A DNA stretch of 35,055 bases from an uncultured Methylococcaceae bacterium. Its GTDB lineage: Bacteria; Pseudomonadota; Gammaproteobacteria; Methylococcales; Methylomonadaceae. The notes under the pieces were generated by a model that had not been told where the DNA came from, searched no databases, and was given only the letters and a program-made list of their open reading frames with translations. Below are positions 9,054 through 17,914 of the stretch, piece after piece. The translations under genes were made by a program, and so were the position numbers. Every line of letters starts with the position of its first letter. Position 1 is the first letter of the stretch. The stretch covers positions 1 to 35,055 of the forward strand of contig CAIPDT010000141.1 of NCBI GenBank assembly GCA_903863905.1, read 5' to 3'.

Positions 9054-9373
9054 AAAATGCTTTAGGCAATATTATGCAGCAAGCCCAAAAAATGCAAGAG
9101 GACATTAAGAACGCCCAAGACGAATTGGCATTAATGCAAGTTCAAGGTGAATCTGGTGGTGGCTTGGTAACCATAATAATGACAGGCAAACGCGAAGCCC
9201 GAAAAGTCACCATCGACCCTTCTTTATTAGGTGATGATAAAGATATGCTTGAAGATTTAGTGGCAGCCGCTATTAATGACGCGGTGAACAAAGTCGGCAA
9301 AATGAAAAAAGAAAAAATGACTGACATTACCGCCGGTCTACCCCTTCCTCCTGGATTTAAATTGCCCTTCTAA
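9050..9373 (+). CDS. ybaB: Nucleoid-associated protein, YbaB/EbfC family
   Basis: A 107-aa DNA-binding protein with the typical opening [20 protein letters not shown], an amphipathic helix, then [21 protein letters not shown] and the C-terminal [15 protein letters not shown] seen in nearly all gammaproteobacterial YbaB proteins. It acts as a homodimer with tweezer-like arms that bind DNA. It overlaps the dnaX stop by ATGA and ends one base before the recR start, giving the conserved dnaX-ybaB-recR operon with likely translational coupling. Confidence 0.96.
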   Translation: MKNALGNIMQQAQKMQEDIKNAQDELALMQVQGESGGGLVTIIMTGKREARKVTIDPSLLGDDKDMLEDLVAAAINDAVNKVGKMKKEKMTDITAGLPLPPGFKLPF

Positions 9374-9374
9374 G

Positions 9375-9971
9375 ATGCAAAAAAAAGGCTTACTCGGACA
9401 ACTGATACAAAACTTTTGCTGCTTACCCGGCATTGGCCCTAAGTCAGCGCAACGCATCGCCTTTTATATCTTACAAAGGGATCGTAACGGTGCAAAAATA
9501 TTAGCAGAAACCCTGCTTAAAGCCTTGTCCGAGTTAAGACACTGCCAATCTTGTCGCACTCTCACGGAGCATACTCTCTGTGAGATCTGCCAAGATGAGC
9601 GAAGAAATCCAGCGCTGATGTGCATTGTTGAAAGTCCAGCAGATGCGTGGGTGATTGAACAAGCTACGGCATTTAAAGGTTATTATTTTGTCTTACATGG
9701 ACGCTTATCACCCTTAGATGGCATCGGACCCGATGAACTAGGCCTGCATCTATTAGAAAATCGCTTACAAAGTGGTCTTATCCAAGAACTGATTCTTGCC
9801 ACCAATTCAACCGTAGAAGGTGAAGCAACGGCCTATCTAATCAGTGAAATCGCTAAGAAATATCAAGTACCCGCCAGTCGAATTGCCCATGGCATCCCTA
9901 TGGGAGGTGAACTTGAATTTATTGACAGTGGCACTCTATCTCATGCGTTTAGTGGACGTAAACTTATTTAA
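9375..9971 (+). CDS. recR: Recombination mediator RecR
   Basis: RecR works with RecF and RecO to load RecA at gaps. The 198-aa product has the helix-hairpin-helix LPGIGPKSAQRIAFYIL (residues 18-34), a four-Cys zinc finger (Cys57, 60, 69, 72), and a Toprim domain starting CIVESPADAWVIEQ, with GVE-like TNSTVEGEATAYLI and a C-terminal IAHGIPMGGELEFIDSGTL motif. Length matches E. coli (201 aa). It follows ybaB with a one-base gap. Confidence 0.97.
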   Translation: MQKKGLLGQLIQNFCCLPGIGPKSAQRIAFYILQRDRNGAKILAETLLKALSELRHCQSCRTLTEHTLCEICQDERRNPALMCIVESPADAWVIEQATAFKGYYFVLHGRLSPLDGIGPDELGLHLLENRLQSGLIQELILATNSTVEGEATAYLISEIAKKYQVPASRIAHGIPMGGELEFIDSGTLSHAFSGRKLI

Positions 9972-9982
9972 AGGTAACAGAA

Positions 9983-10321
9983 ATGACTGATTGTTTGTTT
10001 TGCAAAATGGTTTCAGGGGTTATAAAACCCGATGTGGTTTTTGAAGATGATAAAGTCTTAGCTTTTAGAGATCTTAACCCGCAAGCCCCCGTACATATCC
10101 TCATTATTCCTAAGACGCACATTGCCACCTTAAATGATTTAGACGATACCCAACTCGCTGGACACTTATTACAAACAGCCGTAAAAATAGCCCAAGCCGA
10201 AGGTTTAGCAGAAACCGGTTACCGGACTCTATTTAACTGTAATCAACACGGTGGACAGGAAGTTTACCACCTGCATTTACATCTATTAGGCGGCCGCCAA
10301 TTAATGTGGCCACCGGGCTAA
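9983..10321 (+). CDS. hinT: HIT-family protein, HinT-like purine phosphoramidase
   Basis: A 112-aa histidine-triad protein. It begins MTDCLFCKMVSGVIKPDVVF and carries VYHLHLHLLGGR, giving the HxHxH triad at His96, His98 and His100. HinT-type enzymes hydrolyse adenosine phosphoramidates and lysyl-AMP; the cellular role is still loosely defined. The two N-terminal Cys residues (Cys4, Cys7) are common in this branch. It lies 11 bp after recR behind an AAAGGTAACAG ribosome-binding site and probably ends the operon; its 3' end faces yheT with a 6-bp gap and no visible terminator. Confidence 0.92.
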   Translation: MTDCLFCKMVSGVIKPDVVFEDDKVLAFRDLNPQAPVHILIIPKTHIATLNDLDDTQLAGHLLQTAVKIAQAEGLAETGYRTLFNCNQHGGQEVYHLHLHLLGGRQLMWPPG

Positions 10322-10327
10322 ACAAAT

Positions 10328-11332
10328 CTACTTTAATCGCGCCAACTGATGATTCAAAAAAGCTGGAATACGTTCCTCTAACCAATACACCGGTTTTAAA
10401 GGCCAGGCCCCAGAAATAAAACCCACATGGCCACCGCCCGGAGTAACTTCCAACTGAACATCAGACGACAATTCATCAAGTTTAGGCAACACGGCTTCGG
10501 TCATAAAGGGATCATCAATCGCTTGTATGACCAAAGTAGGCACTTTAATCCACTTTAAAAACTGCCGAGAACTGGAGCGCTGATAATAATCATGAACATC
10601 TTTAAAGCCATGTAATTTAGCCACGACTTGATCATCATATTGCCAAAATGAACGGATATTTGAAATATCACCCAACGCCTCAATTTTATTCGCTTCCTGC
10701 TCATGCCCCAACTGCTTTAAATACTGCTGCTTTCCGTTGAGATACTCTTTTAACTCAGACAATAAACTTTTACGGTAGATCTTAGAAAAACCCTTATCTA
10801 GTTTCGTCGCACAATGCCTTAATTCTAAAGGTACAGACACCGCAATGGCCGCAAACAATGAAACACGTGACCCCTGCTCGCCCAGCCATTTTAATAAAAC
10901 ATTTCCGCCTAAAGAAAAACCGACCGCCGCAAACGCGGTATCAGGTTCACGCTCACGTAACACCTGATACAAAAACTGAATATCTTCGGTTTCTCCTGAA
11001 TGATAACAGCGCGCCTTATGATTCAGCTCACCACTACAACCCCGAAAGTTTAAGGTCACCGTTCGTAGTCCTTGTGAGACTAACACAGGTTGTAAACCGT
11101 TAATATAACCAGACTCAGAACTGCCCGTTAAGCCATGTAATAGAATAACTAAGGGCTGATGGTGATCTTCAGCCCCATACCAATCAATATCTAAAAAATC
11201 ACCGTCAGGGGTCACCAGACGCTCACGTCGCACAGTTAAGCGCGACGTGGTCCGCATAAAAGCCGGATATAGGGTTTGTAAGTGGGGATTATTTAACCAC
11301 CAAGCGGCTTTAAACGTTGACTTAACGAACAC
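10328..11332 (-). CDS. yheT: YheT-family alpha/beta hydrolase
   Basis: A 334-aa alpha/beta hydrolase of the YheT/ABHD1-3 group, which are likely acyl esterases of unknown natural substrate. It opens with the family signature FKAAWWLNNPHLQTLYPAFM. It has the oxyanion-loop LLHGLTGSSESGYI, nucleophile motif GFSLGGN (Ser140), a late Asp in IQAIDDPFM, and the catalytic His in TPGGGHVGFISG. The start is GTG at 11332, because the nearby ATG is out of frame; GGAG lies upstream. It is the last gene of the glgP-trmL-yheT run, 13 bp after trmL. Confidence 0.92.
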   Translation of the reverse strand: MFVKSTFKAAWWLNNPHLQTLYPAFMRTTSRLTVRRERLVTPDGDFLDIDWYGAEDHHQPLVILLHGLTGSSESGYINGLQPVLVSQGLRTVTLNFRGCSGELNHKARCYHSGETEDIQFLYQVLREREPDTAFAAVGFSLGGNVLLKWLGEQGSRVSLFAAIAVSVPLELRHCATKLDKGFSKIYRKSLLSELKEYLNGKQQYLKQLGHEQEANKIEALGDISNIRSFWQYDDQVVAKLHGFKDVHDYYQRSSSRQFLKWIKVPTLVIQAIDDPFMTEAVLPKLDELSSDVQLEVTPGGGHVGFISGAWPLKPVYWLEERIPAFLNHQLARLK

Positions 11333-11345
11333 TCATCCACTCCAC

Positions 11346-11816
11346 TTATTTAAGCAGTGCCCCAGCAAAACCTAATTGCCGCCACGCCTCATATAAAACA
11401 ATGGCCACCGTATTCGATAAATTAAGACTACGACTTTCGGCTTGCATAGGCAAATATAAACACTGAGCCTCACCTATGTCCGCTAAAATATCACCCGGTA
11501 AGCCGCGTGTTTCAGGTCCAAAGATAAAAGCATCCTCCGCCTCAAAACTCACCTCGCTGACCGGATGCTTCCCTTTAGTCGTTAACGCAAACAGACGCTT
11601 AGGTTTAATGGCCGCCATAAAAGCAGCCAACGACTCATGCTCCTTAACCGCCACCCATTCATGATAATCCAACCCAGCTCGACGCAATTTTTTATCATCT
11701 AACTCAAACCCCAAAGGTTTAATTAAATGCAATTGCGTCCCTGTGTTAGCACATAACCGAATGATATTACCGGTGTTAGCCGGAATCTCGGGTTCAAACA
11801 AAACAATATGAAACAT
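11346..11816 (-). CDS. trmL: tRNA (cytidine/uridine-34-2'-O)-methyltransferase TrmL
   Basis: TrmL is a SPOUT methyltransferase that 2'-O-methylates the wobble base of tRNA-Leu isoacceptors. The 156-aa product begins [20 protein letters not shown] and shows the knot motifs FGPETRGLP and [20 protein letters not shown], all diagnostic. Length equals E. coli TrmL (157 aa). It starts only 3 bp after the glgP stop, so it is probably translated from the glgP message. In E. coli trmL sits near secB-gpsA-cysE, so it has been relocated here. Confidence 0.96.
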   Translation of the reverse strand: MFHIVLFEPEIPANTGNIIRLCANTGTQLHLIKPLGFELDDKKLRRAGLDYHEWVAVKEHESLAAFMAAIKPKRLFALTTKGKHPVSEVSFEAEDAFIFGPETRGLPGDILADIGEAQCLYLPMQAESRSLNLSNTVAIVLYEAWRQLGFAGALLK

Positions 11817-11819
11817 ACT

Positions 11820-14321
11820 TTATTTTTTAACGAAGACAGGTGTTAACTTCCATAATTCATCGTTATATTCTGAGATGGTTCGGTCAGTTGAGAATTTTCC
11901 ACTGTTAGCGGTATTAATAATACTCATCTTAGTCCAACGGTCTTTATCTTGATAAGCCGCCTCAACTCGTTTTTGAGCATCCACAAAACTACGGAAATCA
12001 GCAATGGTCACCCAAGGATCATGCGGGCTCTTTAAAGAATGAATAATACCGTCGAAGGTGCCTTGTTCAAATTGATTAAAATGACCGCACTCTAATAAAT
12101 TCATCACCCGTTGTAAATCTTCATCCTGTTGAATCATCGAAACTGGATCATAATGATGACGTAAACTTTCGACTTGATCTTCAGTTAAACCAAACAAAAA
12201 GAAATTGTCATCCCCGACTTCTTCACGGATTTCAATATTAGCGCCATCTAAGGTACCAATGGTCAAAGCCCCATTCATCATAAACTTCATGTTGCCGGTA
12301 CCCGACGCTTCTTTTCCAGCCGTCGAAATCTGTTCAGATAAATCAGCACCCGGACAAATTTTTTCCATCGCCGATACACGATAATTAGGTAAGAAGATTA
12401 ATTTTAATTTATCACCCACATCCGCATCATGATTGATGACATTAGCCACATTATTAATTAACTTAATAATCTTCTTGGCCATAAAATAACCCGGCGCCGC
12501 TTTACCCCCAATTAACACGCAACGATCAGTCCAATTAGTGATATCACCCCGCTTAATACGGTCATACAAATGGATCACATGTAATACGTTTAACAATTGA
12601 CGCTTATATTCATGCATACGCTTAACTTGCACATCAAACAGCGCATTCACATTTAAATCCACCCCTAGCTCTTGTTTATTGTAATCCACTAGTTTTTGCT
12701 TGGCGGTTTGCTGAACAGCGAACCAACGCTCACAAAAAGCTTTATCATCAATAAAGGCTTCTAGTTTCTTTAATAAGGTCAAATCAGTTAACCAACCCTC
12801 ACCAATCGTCTCAGTAATTAACGTGGCTAATTCAGGATTACAGGCCGCCAACCAACGACGAGGCGTGACTCCATTGGTTTTATTATTAAACTTATGTGGC
12901 CATAACTCATAAAAATCATGAAACAGACCTTGCTGCAATAATTTTGAATGTAATTCAGCCACACCATTGACAGAATAACTGCCAACAATCGCTAAATAAG
13001 CCATTCTAACGTGCTGTACGCCACCCTCTTCAATTAAGGACATGCGCGCCAGACGATCAATATCACCGGGCCAATGCGCAGAGACTTCAGCTAAGAAGTG
13101 GGCATTAATTTCAAAAATAATTTCCATTAAGCGTGGTAATAATTGCTTAAACAAATTAACAGACCAACGCTCTAAGGCTTCAGGTAATAATGTATGGTTG
13201 GTATAGGCCATGGTACGTTGAGTAATTGACCATGCTTCATCCCATTGTAAATCATGAATATCAATCAATAACCGCATTAATTCAGCCACTGCAATACTCG
13301 GATGCGTATCATTCAATTGAAAACAATTTTTCTCCGCAAATTGAGAGAAATCAGCGCCATGACGACCGACCCAAAGGGCTAATACATCTTGCAAACTGGC
13401 AGACGCTAACAAATATTGCTGACGTAACCGCAACGCTTTACCATTTTCATTGGCATCATTCGGATACAACACCATGGTAATATTTTCAGCGCCATTTTTG
13501 GCCGCAACCGATTCCGCATAATCCCCGGCATTAAATTCTTGCAAACCAAACTGCTCAGTCGCAGTCGCTTTCCATAACCGTAAGGTATTAACCGTGCCGT
13601 TCTGATAACCTGGAATAGGGGTATCAAAAGGAACCGCTAACACATCTTGGGTATCCACCCAAACCACTCGCTTATGTCCGTGTTCATCTTCATGGGTTTC
13701 GGTATGGCCGCCAAACTTAATACATTGGGTATATTCAAGTCGTTGAATTTCCCAAATATTACCATTACGCAACCAATGATCCGGTTCTTCTACCTGCTCA
13801 CCATTCACAATCATTTGTGAAAACATGCCATATTCATAACGCAAGCCATAACCAGTCACAGGTAACTGTAAGGTGGCACAACTATCAATAAAACACGCCG
13901 CTAAGCGACCTAAGCCACCATTGCCCAAACCGGCATCAGGCTCAGAATCAATTAATTCTTCAAGATCAAGACCTAGATCATAAGCGGCTTTTGAGGTCGC
14001 ATCCGTAATGCCTAAATTTAACATCGCATTACTCAACGTTCTACCCATTAAAAACTCCATGGATAAATAGTAACCTCTTTTACAATCTTCCTTTCTATAC
14101 GCGTTATAGGTTTTTTTCCAGCGCTCTGTCAGTCGATCATTTACGGCTAAGGATAAAGCCTCATACACATAATGCACGGACTTGCAGTGCTCATCCATTC
14201 CCAAGCGATGTCCGTAATAACTTTTTAAATCGGCTTTAATATGTTTAGCATCCATTCCTAAATCAGGCAACGTAGAAATAGTTTTAATGGGTTGGCTTGT
14301 TTTAAATCGTCTGTGCGGCAT
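11820..14321 (-). CDS. glgP: Glycogen/starch/maltodextrin phosphorylase
   Basis: This PLP enzyme releases glucose-1-phosphate from alpha-1,4-glucan chain ends. The 833-aa product is family length. It contains EPDAGLGNGGLGRLAACFIDS, the family's N-terminal glycine-rich signature, QLNDTHPSIAVAEL, RMHEYKRQLLN, and the PLP-binding segment EASGTGNMKFMMNGALTIGT with the Schiff-base Lys, then DGANIEI. No other glycogen gene is in the window. It leads a compact leftward operon with trmL and yheT. Confidence 0.97.
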   Translation of the reverse strand: MPHRRFKTSQPIKTISTLPDLGMDAKHIKADLKSYYGHRLGMDEHCKSVHYVYEALSLAVNDRLTERWKKTYNAYRKEDCKRGYYLSMEFLMGRTLSNAMLNLGITDATSKAAYDLGLDLEELIDSEPDAGLGNGGLGRLAACFIDSCATLQLPVTGYGLRYEYGMFSQMIVNGEQVEEPDHWLRNGNIWEIQRLEYTQCIKFGGHTETHEDEHGHKRVVWVDTQDVLAVPFDTPIPGYQNGTVNTLRLWKATATEQFGLQEFNAGDYAESVAAKNGAENITMVLYPNDANENGKALRLRQQYLLASASLQDVLALWVGRHGADFSQFAEKNCFQLNDTHPSIAVAELMRLLIDIHDLQWDEAWSITQRTMAYTNHTLLPEALERWSVNLFKQLLPRLMEIIFEINAHFLAEVSAHWPGDIDRLARMSLIEEGGVQHVRMAYLAIVGSYSVNGVAELHSKLLQQGLFHDFYELWPHKFNNKTNGVTPRRWLAACNPELATLITETIGEGWLTDLTLLKKLEAFIDDKAFCERWFAVQQTAKQKLVDYNKQELGVDLNVNALFDVQVKRMHEYKRQLLNVLHVIHLYDRIKRGDITNWTDRCVLIGGKAAPGYFMAKKIIKLINNVANVINHDADVGDKLKLIFLPNYRVSAMEKICPGADLSEQISTAGKEASGTGNMKFMMNGALTIGTLDGANIEIREEVGDDNFFLFGLTEDQVESLRHHYDPVSMIQQDEDLQRVMNLLECGHFNQFEQGTFDGIIHSLKSPHDPWVTIADFRSFVDAQKRVEAAYQDKDRWTKMSIINTANSGKFSTDRTISEYNDELWKLTPVFVKK

Positions 14322-14552
14322 AATGATCTTGATAGCTGAGTTAATGAGTAATTCCCATAAATATTTTATCTTAATTTACACAGAAACATCAGACTTTAAG
14401 AGTTAATAACTATTTAAATATTCAAATTAAGATCAAAATACACGATTAGCCACGTAAAAGCATACAAAGCAACCTCTTTTAGCTATTCAAGATCACTCAA
14501 TACCTGCTACTATTAAATTATTTGATTAATTCTATATTTGTAGCACAACTTA

Positions 14553-15233
14553 ATGGATAACATGATGTATACCAATCTAAGTACTATCGAAATTAAGCCG
14601 ACCTCCACTCATCAATACTCTATTATTTGGCTACACGGCTTAGGCGCTGATGGCCACGACTTTGAAGGTATTGCCCCCGAGTTACACTTAAAAGCAGAAG
14701 CGCATACCCACTTTATTTTTCCCAACGCGCCTATTCAACCCGTAACTATTAACGGCGGCATGGAAATGCCGGCTTGGTATGATATTTTAGAAAGATCTTT
14801 AGAGCGAAAAGTTGATATTAAGGGCATCTATCAATCTGCAACGTATATAGAACAACTTATTGCACAAGAAATAGCCAGCGGCATTCCCGCTGAACATATT
14901 TTATTAGCAGGCTTTTCTCAAGGCGGCGTCATTGCTTTGCAGGCCGGACTTAACTTCCCGCAACCACTCGCCGGCATAGTCGCCTTATCAACTTACTTTC
15001 CTACCGTTGATAATTTAAGAACTCACCCAGCCATTGCCAATAAAACCACGCCCATTTTAATGGGCCACGGCATACTAGATTCCGTCGTTAATATTGAAAC
15101 CGCCAAAGAAGCTTACAATACCCTGCATGAATTGGGCTACTCGATTCAATGGCACGACTATTTAATGGAACACTCTGTTTGTGTCGAAGAAATACAGCAC
15201 ATCGCTGACTTCATTAACAAAAAATTTATATAA
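14553..15233 (+). CDS. Phospholipase/carboxylesterase family hydrolase
   Basis: A 226-aa alpha/beta hydrolase of the abhydrolase_2 group (bacterial carboxylesterase, related to acyl-protein thioesterase). It has IIWLHGLGADGHDFEGIAPEL near the N-terminus, nucleophile motif GFSQGG (Ser122), Asp176 in GHGILDSVV and His207 in MEHSVC, a complete triad. It has no signal peptide, so it is cytosolic, acting on short esters or thioesters. The start is uncertain: ATG codons at 14553, 14562 and 14565 are in frame, and none has a strong ribosome-binding site. It is flanked by its own terminator. Confidence 0.9.
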   Translation: MDNMMYTNLSTIEIKPTSTHQYSIIWLHGLGADGHDFEGIAPELHLKAEAHTHFIFPNAPIQPVTINGGMEMPAWYDILERSLERKVDIKGIYQSATYIEQLIAQEIASGIPAEHILLAGFSQGGVIALQAGLNFPQPLAGIVALSTYFPTVDNLRTHPAIANKTTPILMGHGILDSVVNIETAKEAYNTLHELGYSIQWHDYLMEHSVCVEEIQHIADFINKKFI

Positions 15234-15267
15234 AAAAAGGGCATCCCAGTTAAAGGATGCCCTTTTT
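15234..15267. terminator. Bidirectional intrinsic terminator
   Basis: GGGCATCC (15239-15246) pairs with GGATGCCC (15255-15262) around an 8-nt loop. Five T residues follow and a run of A residues precedes, so it can work on both strands. It serves the carboxylesterase gene and the converging small membrane protein gene. Confidence 0.92.
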
Positions 15268-15292
15268 AAATCGTCTACTAAACCTTAAAAGC

Positions 15293-15619
15293 TTAAGCTT
15301 TTACGGCTTCTAGTATTTCGTTAAATCCTTCAACACGTGCTTTACCCGTTTTAACTAAATCTACGCCTGTATCAATCACCATCTTGCATAGACCCGGAGT
15401 TTTATACACGATCAAGCATAAATATCCCACAACTGGAATAGCCACTAACGCTCCGATAAAACCATGTAATCCTAAAACGCCTAATAATTTTATTAATAAA
15501 GCAATGGCATCTAGTGGTAGTAAAACCATAGCACCAAAATAGGCGATTACCATAAAGGTAAATAATACAAAAACCACAAACTGAAGCAGTCTTACCAACC
15601 CAACATTAACTTTTTTCAT
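15293..15619 (-). CDS. Small two-TM membrane protein, unknown function
   Basis: A 108-aa product with no recognised family. It has a short basic N-terminus (MKKVNVGLVRLL), two long hydrophobic segments (about residues 9-38 and 45-75), and a polar C-terminal tail that ends IDTGVDLVKTGKARVEGFNE and so on. The tail would probably be cytosolic and helical. ATG at 15619 is preferred; a TTG 12 bp upstream in the same frame would add MKVI. It is monocistronic, with a terminator downstream. It may be a lineage-specific envelope protein. Confidence 0.7.
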   Translation of the reverse strand: MKKVNVGLVRLLQFVVFVLFTFMVIAYFGAMVLLPLDAIALLIKLLGVLGLHGFIGALVAIPVVGYLCLIVYKTPGLCKMVIDTGVDLVKTGKARVEGFNEILEAVKA

Positions 15620-15737
15620 AATTACTTTCAATTTCCTGATAACTTAGAGGCCTTTTTAATCAGTAAAACTTACTGACTGCAATTATTTTTGTCAAAAAGC
15701 CCGACTTTTTGAAGCTGAAAATTATACCTTAAAGCGA

Positions 15738-16409
15738 TCAAATTACGTCATTTTTCTTACTGTTTAAGAAGAATCTATATAAAACTGTTCCTGCAACAAA
15801 CCCACCTAAATGTGCCCACCACGCCACACTGGTAGAACCCTCATGTAAAATTACCGCGGTAGTCGCATTATATAACTGCCACAATACCCATAAACCCAAG
15901 AAAGTAATCGCGGGAACATAAATGACCAAGGGCGGAAAAAACACCACCACCTGCTCAAGTGGATATAGAAAGAAGTACGCCGCTAAAACACCCGCTATCG
16001 CCCCAGAGGCACCGATAACAGGAATACTTAACATTGGATCAAAGTACCACTGCAAAAGGGTCGCCATGACCCCACTAATCAAATAAAAGATCAAAAACGG
16101 TAAATGCCCCATCCTATCTTCAACATTATCACCGAAGATCCAAAGAAACCACATATTCACAATGAGATGCAACCAACTGGCATGCAAAAATAAATTAGTC
16201 ACAAAGGTCAAATATGACTTAAGCGATAAACTACCAATATGAAATTCAGAATAATGTACGGGGACCATACCATAACGATTTAAAATACTGATTGCTTCTT
16301 GATCAGGCATTAACTTCATGCCAATAAAAATGCCAATGCAAACCGAAATGATAGCCCATGTTACATAAGGCGTCGAATTACAAGGCGCAGTATCTCTAAT
16401 TGGTATCAT
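15738..16409 (-). CDS. Rhomboid-family intramembrane serine protease
   Basis: A 223-aa polytopic protein that cleaves membrane proteins within the bilayer. It begins MIPIRDTAPCNSTPYVTWAI, typical of this rhomboid subgroup. It has about six TM segments, HASWLHLIVNMWFLWIFGDNVE, the catalytic Ser135 in GASGAIAG and catalytic His200 in WWAHLGGF, so it is predicted active. An upstream in-frame start would add 17 non-conserved residues; ATG at 16409 has AGAGG about 11 bp upstream and fits the family. The substrate is unknown. It is divergent from srmB. Confidence 0.92.
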   Translation of the reverse strand: MIPIRDTAPCNSTPYVTWAIISVCIGIFIGMKLMPDQEAISILNRYGMVPVHYSEFHIGSLSLKSYLTFVTNLFLHASWLHLIVNMWFLWIFGDNVEDRMGHLPFLIFYLISGVMATLLQWYFDPMLSIPVIGASGAIAGVLAAYFFLYPLEQVVVFFPPLVIYVPAITFLGLWVLWQLYNATTAVILHEGSTSVAWWAHLGGFVAGTVLYRFFLNSKKNDVI

Positions 16410-16579
16410 TATTTTTTTTACCTCTCGCTTATTGAAAAACACGTTAGCTAAGCTTAACACCTAAACAGGGATTAGCAATCGCCAATGATTTAAATCCTAC
16501 CTTACCTTCAAAAAGATTATAATACCTAAAAACATTCGCTTTTAATTATCTGCGTTAACGCAGTCACTTCTTAAGATAC

Positions 16580-17911
16580 ATGCAGCCTAATTCAACAGAC
16601 ACCCCCCTTACCTTTTCAAGTTTATCTCTTGCCGAACCCTTACTCCTAGCCATACAAAAAATGGGTTATGAGCAACCCACTCCCGTACAACAAAAGTCTA
16701 TTCCGTTAATATTAGAACACAAAGACTTACTGGTCAGTGCCGAAACCGGTAGTGGAAAAACAGCCGCTTTTTTATTACCCACCCTAGATCACCTTTTAAC
16801 CTTACCTTTACAAAAGAGTGGCACCCGCGCCTTAATATTGGCACCCACACGTGAATTAGCGCAACAAATATTTAAGCAATGCCAACAATTAATTGAATTT
16901 ACTGACCTCACCGTCGGCATCATTACCGGTGGTGATGACTTTAGATTACAAAAAAACATGTTACAAAGACACACTGACGTGGTGATTGCGACCCCCGGCA
17001 GAGTCTTAGAATTAATGGAGCAAGAAATACCCAACTTTGAAAATCTTGAAGTGCTGGTATTAGATGAAGCCGATAGAATGCTAGACATGGGTTTTAGTGA
17101 AGACGTATTAAATATTGCCGGCCACTGTAACCCGCTTCGTCAAACCCTATTATTTTCAGCCACGTTAACCCATTTTGGCGTGATTAAAATGGCCGACAAA
17201 GTGCTTAAAAACCACGACGTCGTCGCCTTAAATACCTTGCATGATGGCCATCGCAATATTGAACAACAATATGTCGTCGCTGATGATAATGATCACAAAA
17301 AAAAGCTGTTAGCCTGGTTACTCCTAAATGAAACTTACGACAAAGCCTTGGTTTTTACCAACAGTCGCCTACTTGCTGATGAACTAAGAGGCCCACTACG
17401 AGGCCAAAAACTTCGGGTAGGGGTATTACACGGTGAAATGGATCAAAAAGATCGAAACCGTATGATGGATCTGTACCGTAATGGTGAAATCAAAGTCTTA
17501 ATTGCCACAGACCTAGCGGCCCGTGGTCTGGATATTAGAGGCATTAATCTCGTCATTAATTTTGATGTGCCCAGAAATGGCATCAACTATATCCATCGCA
17601 TTGGTCGCACCGGCCGTATTGATGAACTGGGCTTAACCATTGCTTTAGTTAAAAGCTCCGAATGGAATCTGATCTCAGGCATACAACGCTTTTTAAAACA
17701 AACGTTTAAACGTCGAAACATCAAAGAACTTGAAGGAAAATATAAAGGCCCTAAAAAGCTTAAAGCCTCAGGTAAAGCAGCGGGTATTAAAAATAAAGCC
17801 CCTGAAAAAAAACCCGAAAAAGAAAAGATTAAAGTGCGTCACAGAGATCAAAAAAACATTGGTAAACGCCGCGCCCCCAGTAAAGACGGCGATACACAAG
17901 CACCCAAATAA
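16580..17911 (+). CDS. srmB: DEAD-box RNA helicase SrmB
   Basis: SrmB helps early assembly of the large ribosomal subunit. The 443-aa product has the Q-motif region MGYEQPTPVQQKSIPLIL, Walker A AETGSGKT (residues 54-61), PTREL, TPGR, DEADRMLDMGF, SAT, and the C-terminal helicase motifs ATDLAARGLDI and HRIGRTGR. The decisive part is the basic C-terminus, where KVRHRDQKNIGKRRAPS closely matches the E. coli SrmB ending VKKRHRDTKNIGKRRKPS. Its 3' end faces the sigma-54 activator gene with a 3-bp gap and no terminator, so antisense read-through is possible. Confidence 0.92.
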   Translation: MQPNSTDTPLTFSSLSLAEPLLLAIQKMGYEQPTPVQQKSIPLILEHKDLLVSAETGSGKTAAFLLPTLDHLLTLPLQKSGTRALILAPTRELAQQIFKQCQQLIEFTDLTVGIITGGDDFRLQKNMLQRHTDVVIATPGRVLELMEQEIPNFENLEVLVLDEADRMLDMGFSEDVLNIAGHCNPLRQTLLFSATLTHFGVIKMADKVLKNHDVVALNTLHDGHRNIEQQYVVADDNDHKKKLLAWLLLNETYDKALVFTNSRLLADELRGPLRGQKLRVGVLHGEMDQKDRNRMMDLYRNGEIKVLIATDLAARGLDIRGINLVINFDVPRNGINYIHRIGRTGRIDELGLTIALVKSSEWNLISGIQRFLKQTFKRRNIKELEGKYKGPKKLKASGKAAGIKNKAPEKKPEKEKIKVRHRDQKNIGKRRAPSKDGDTQAPK

Positions 17912-17914
17912 AAC

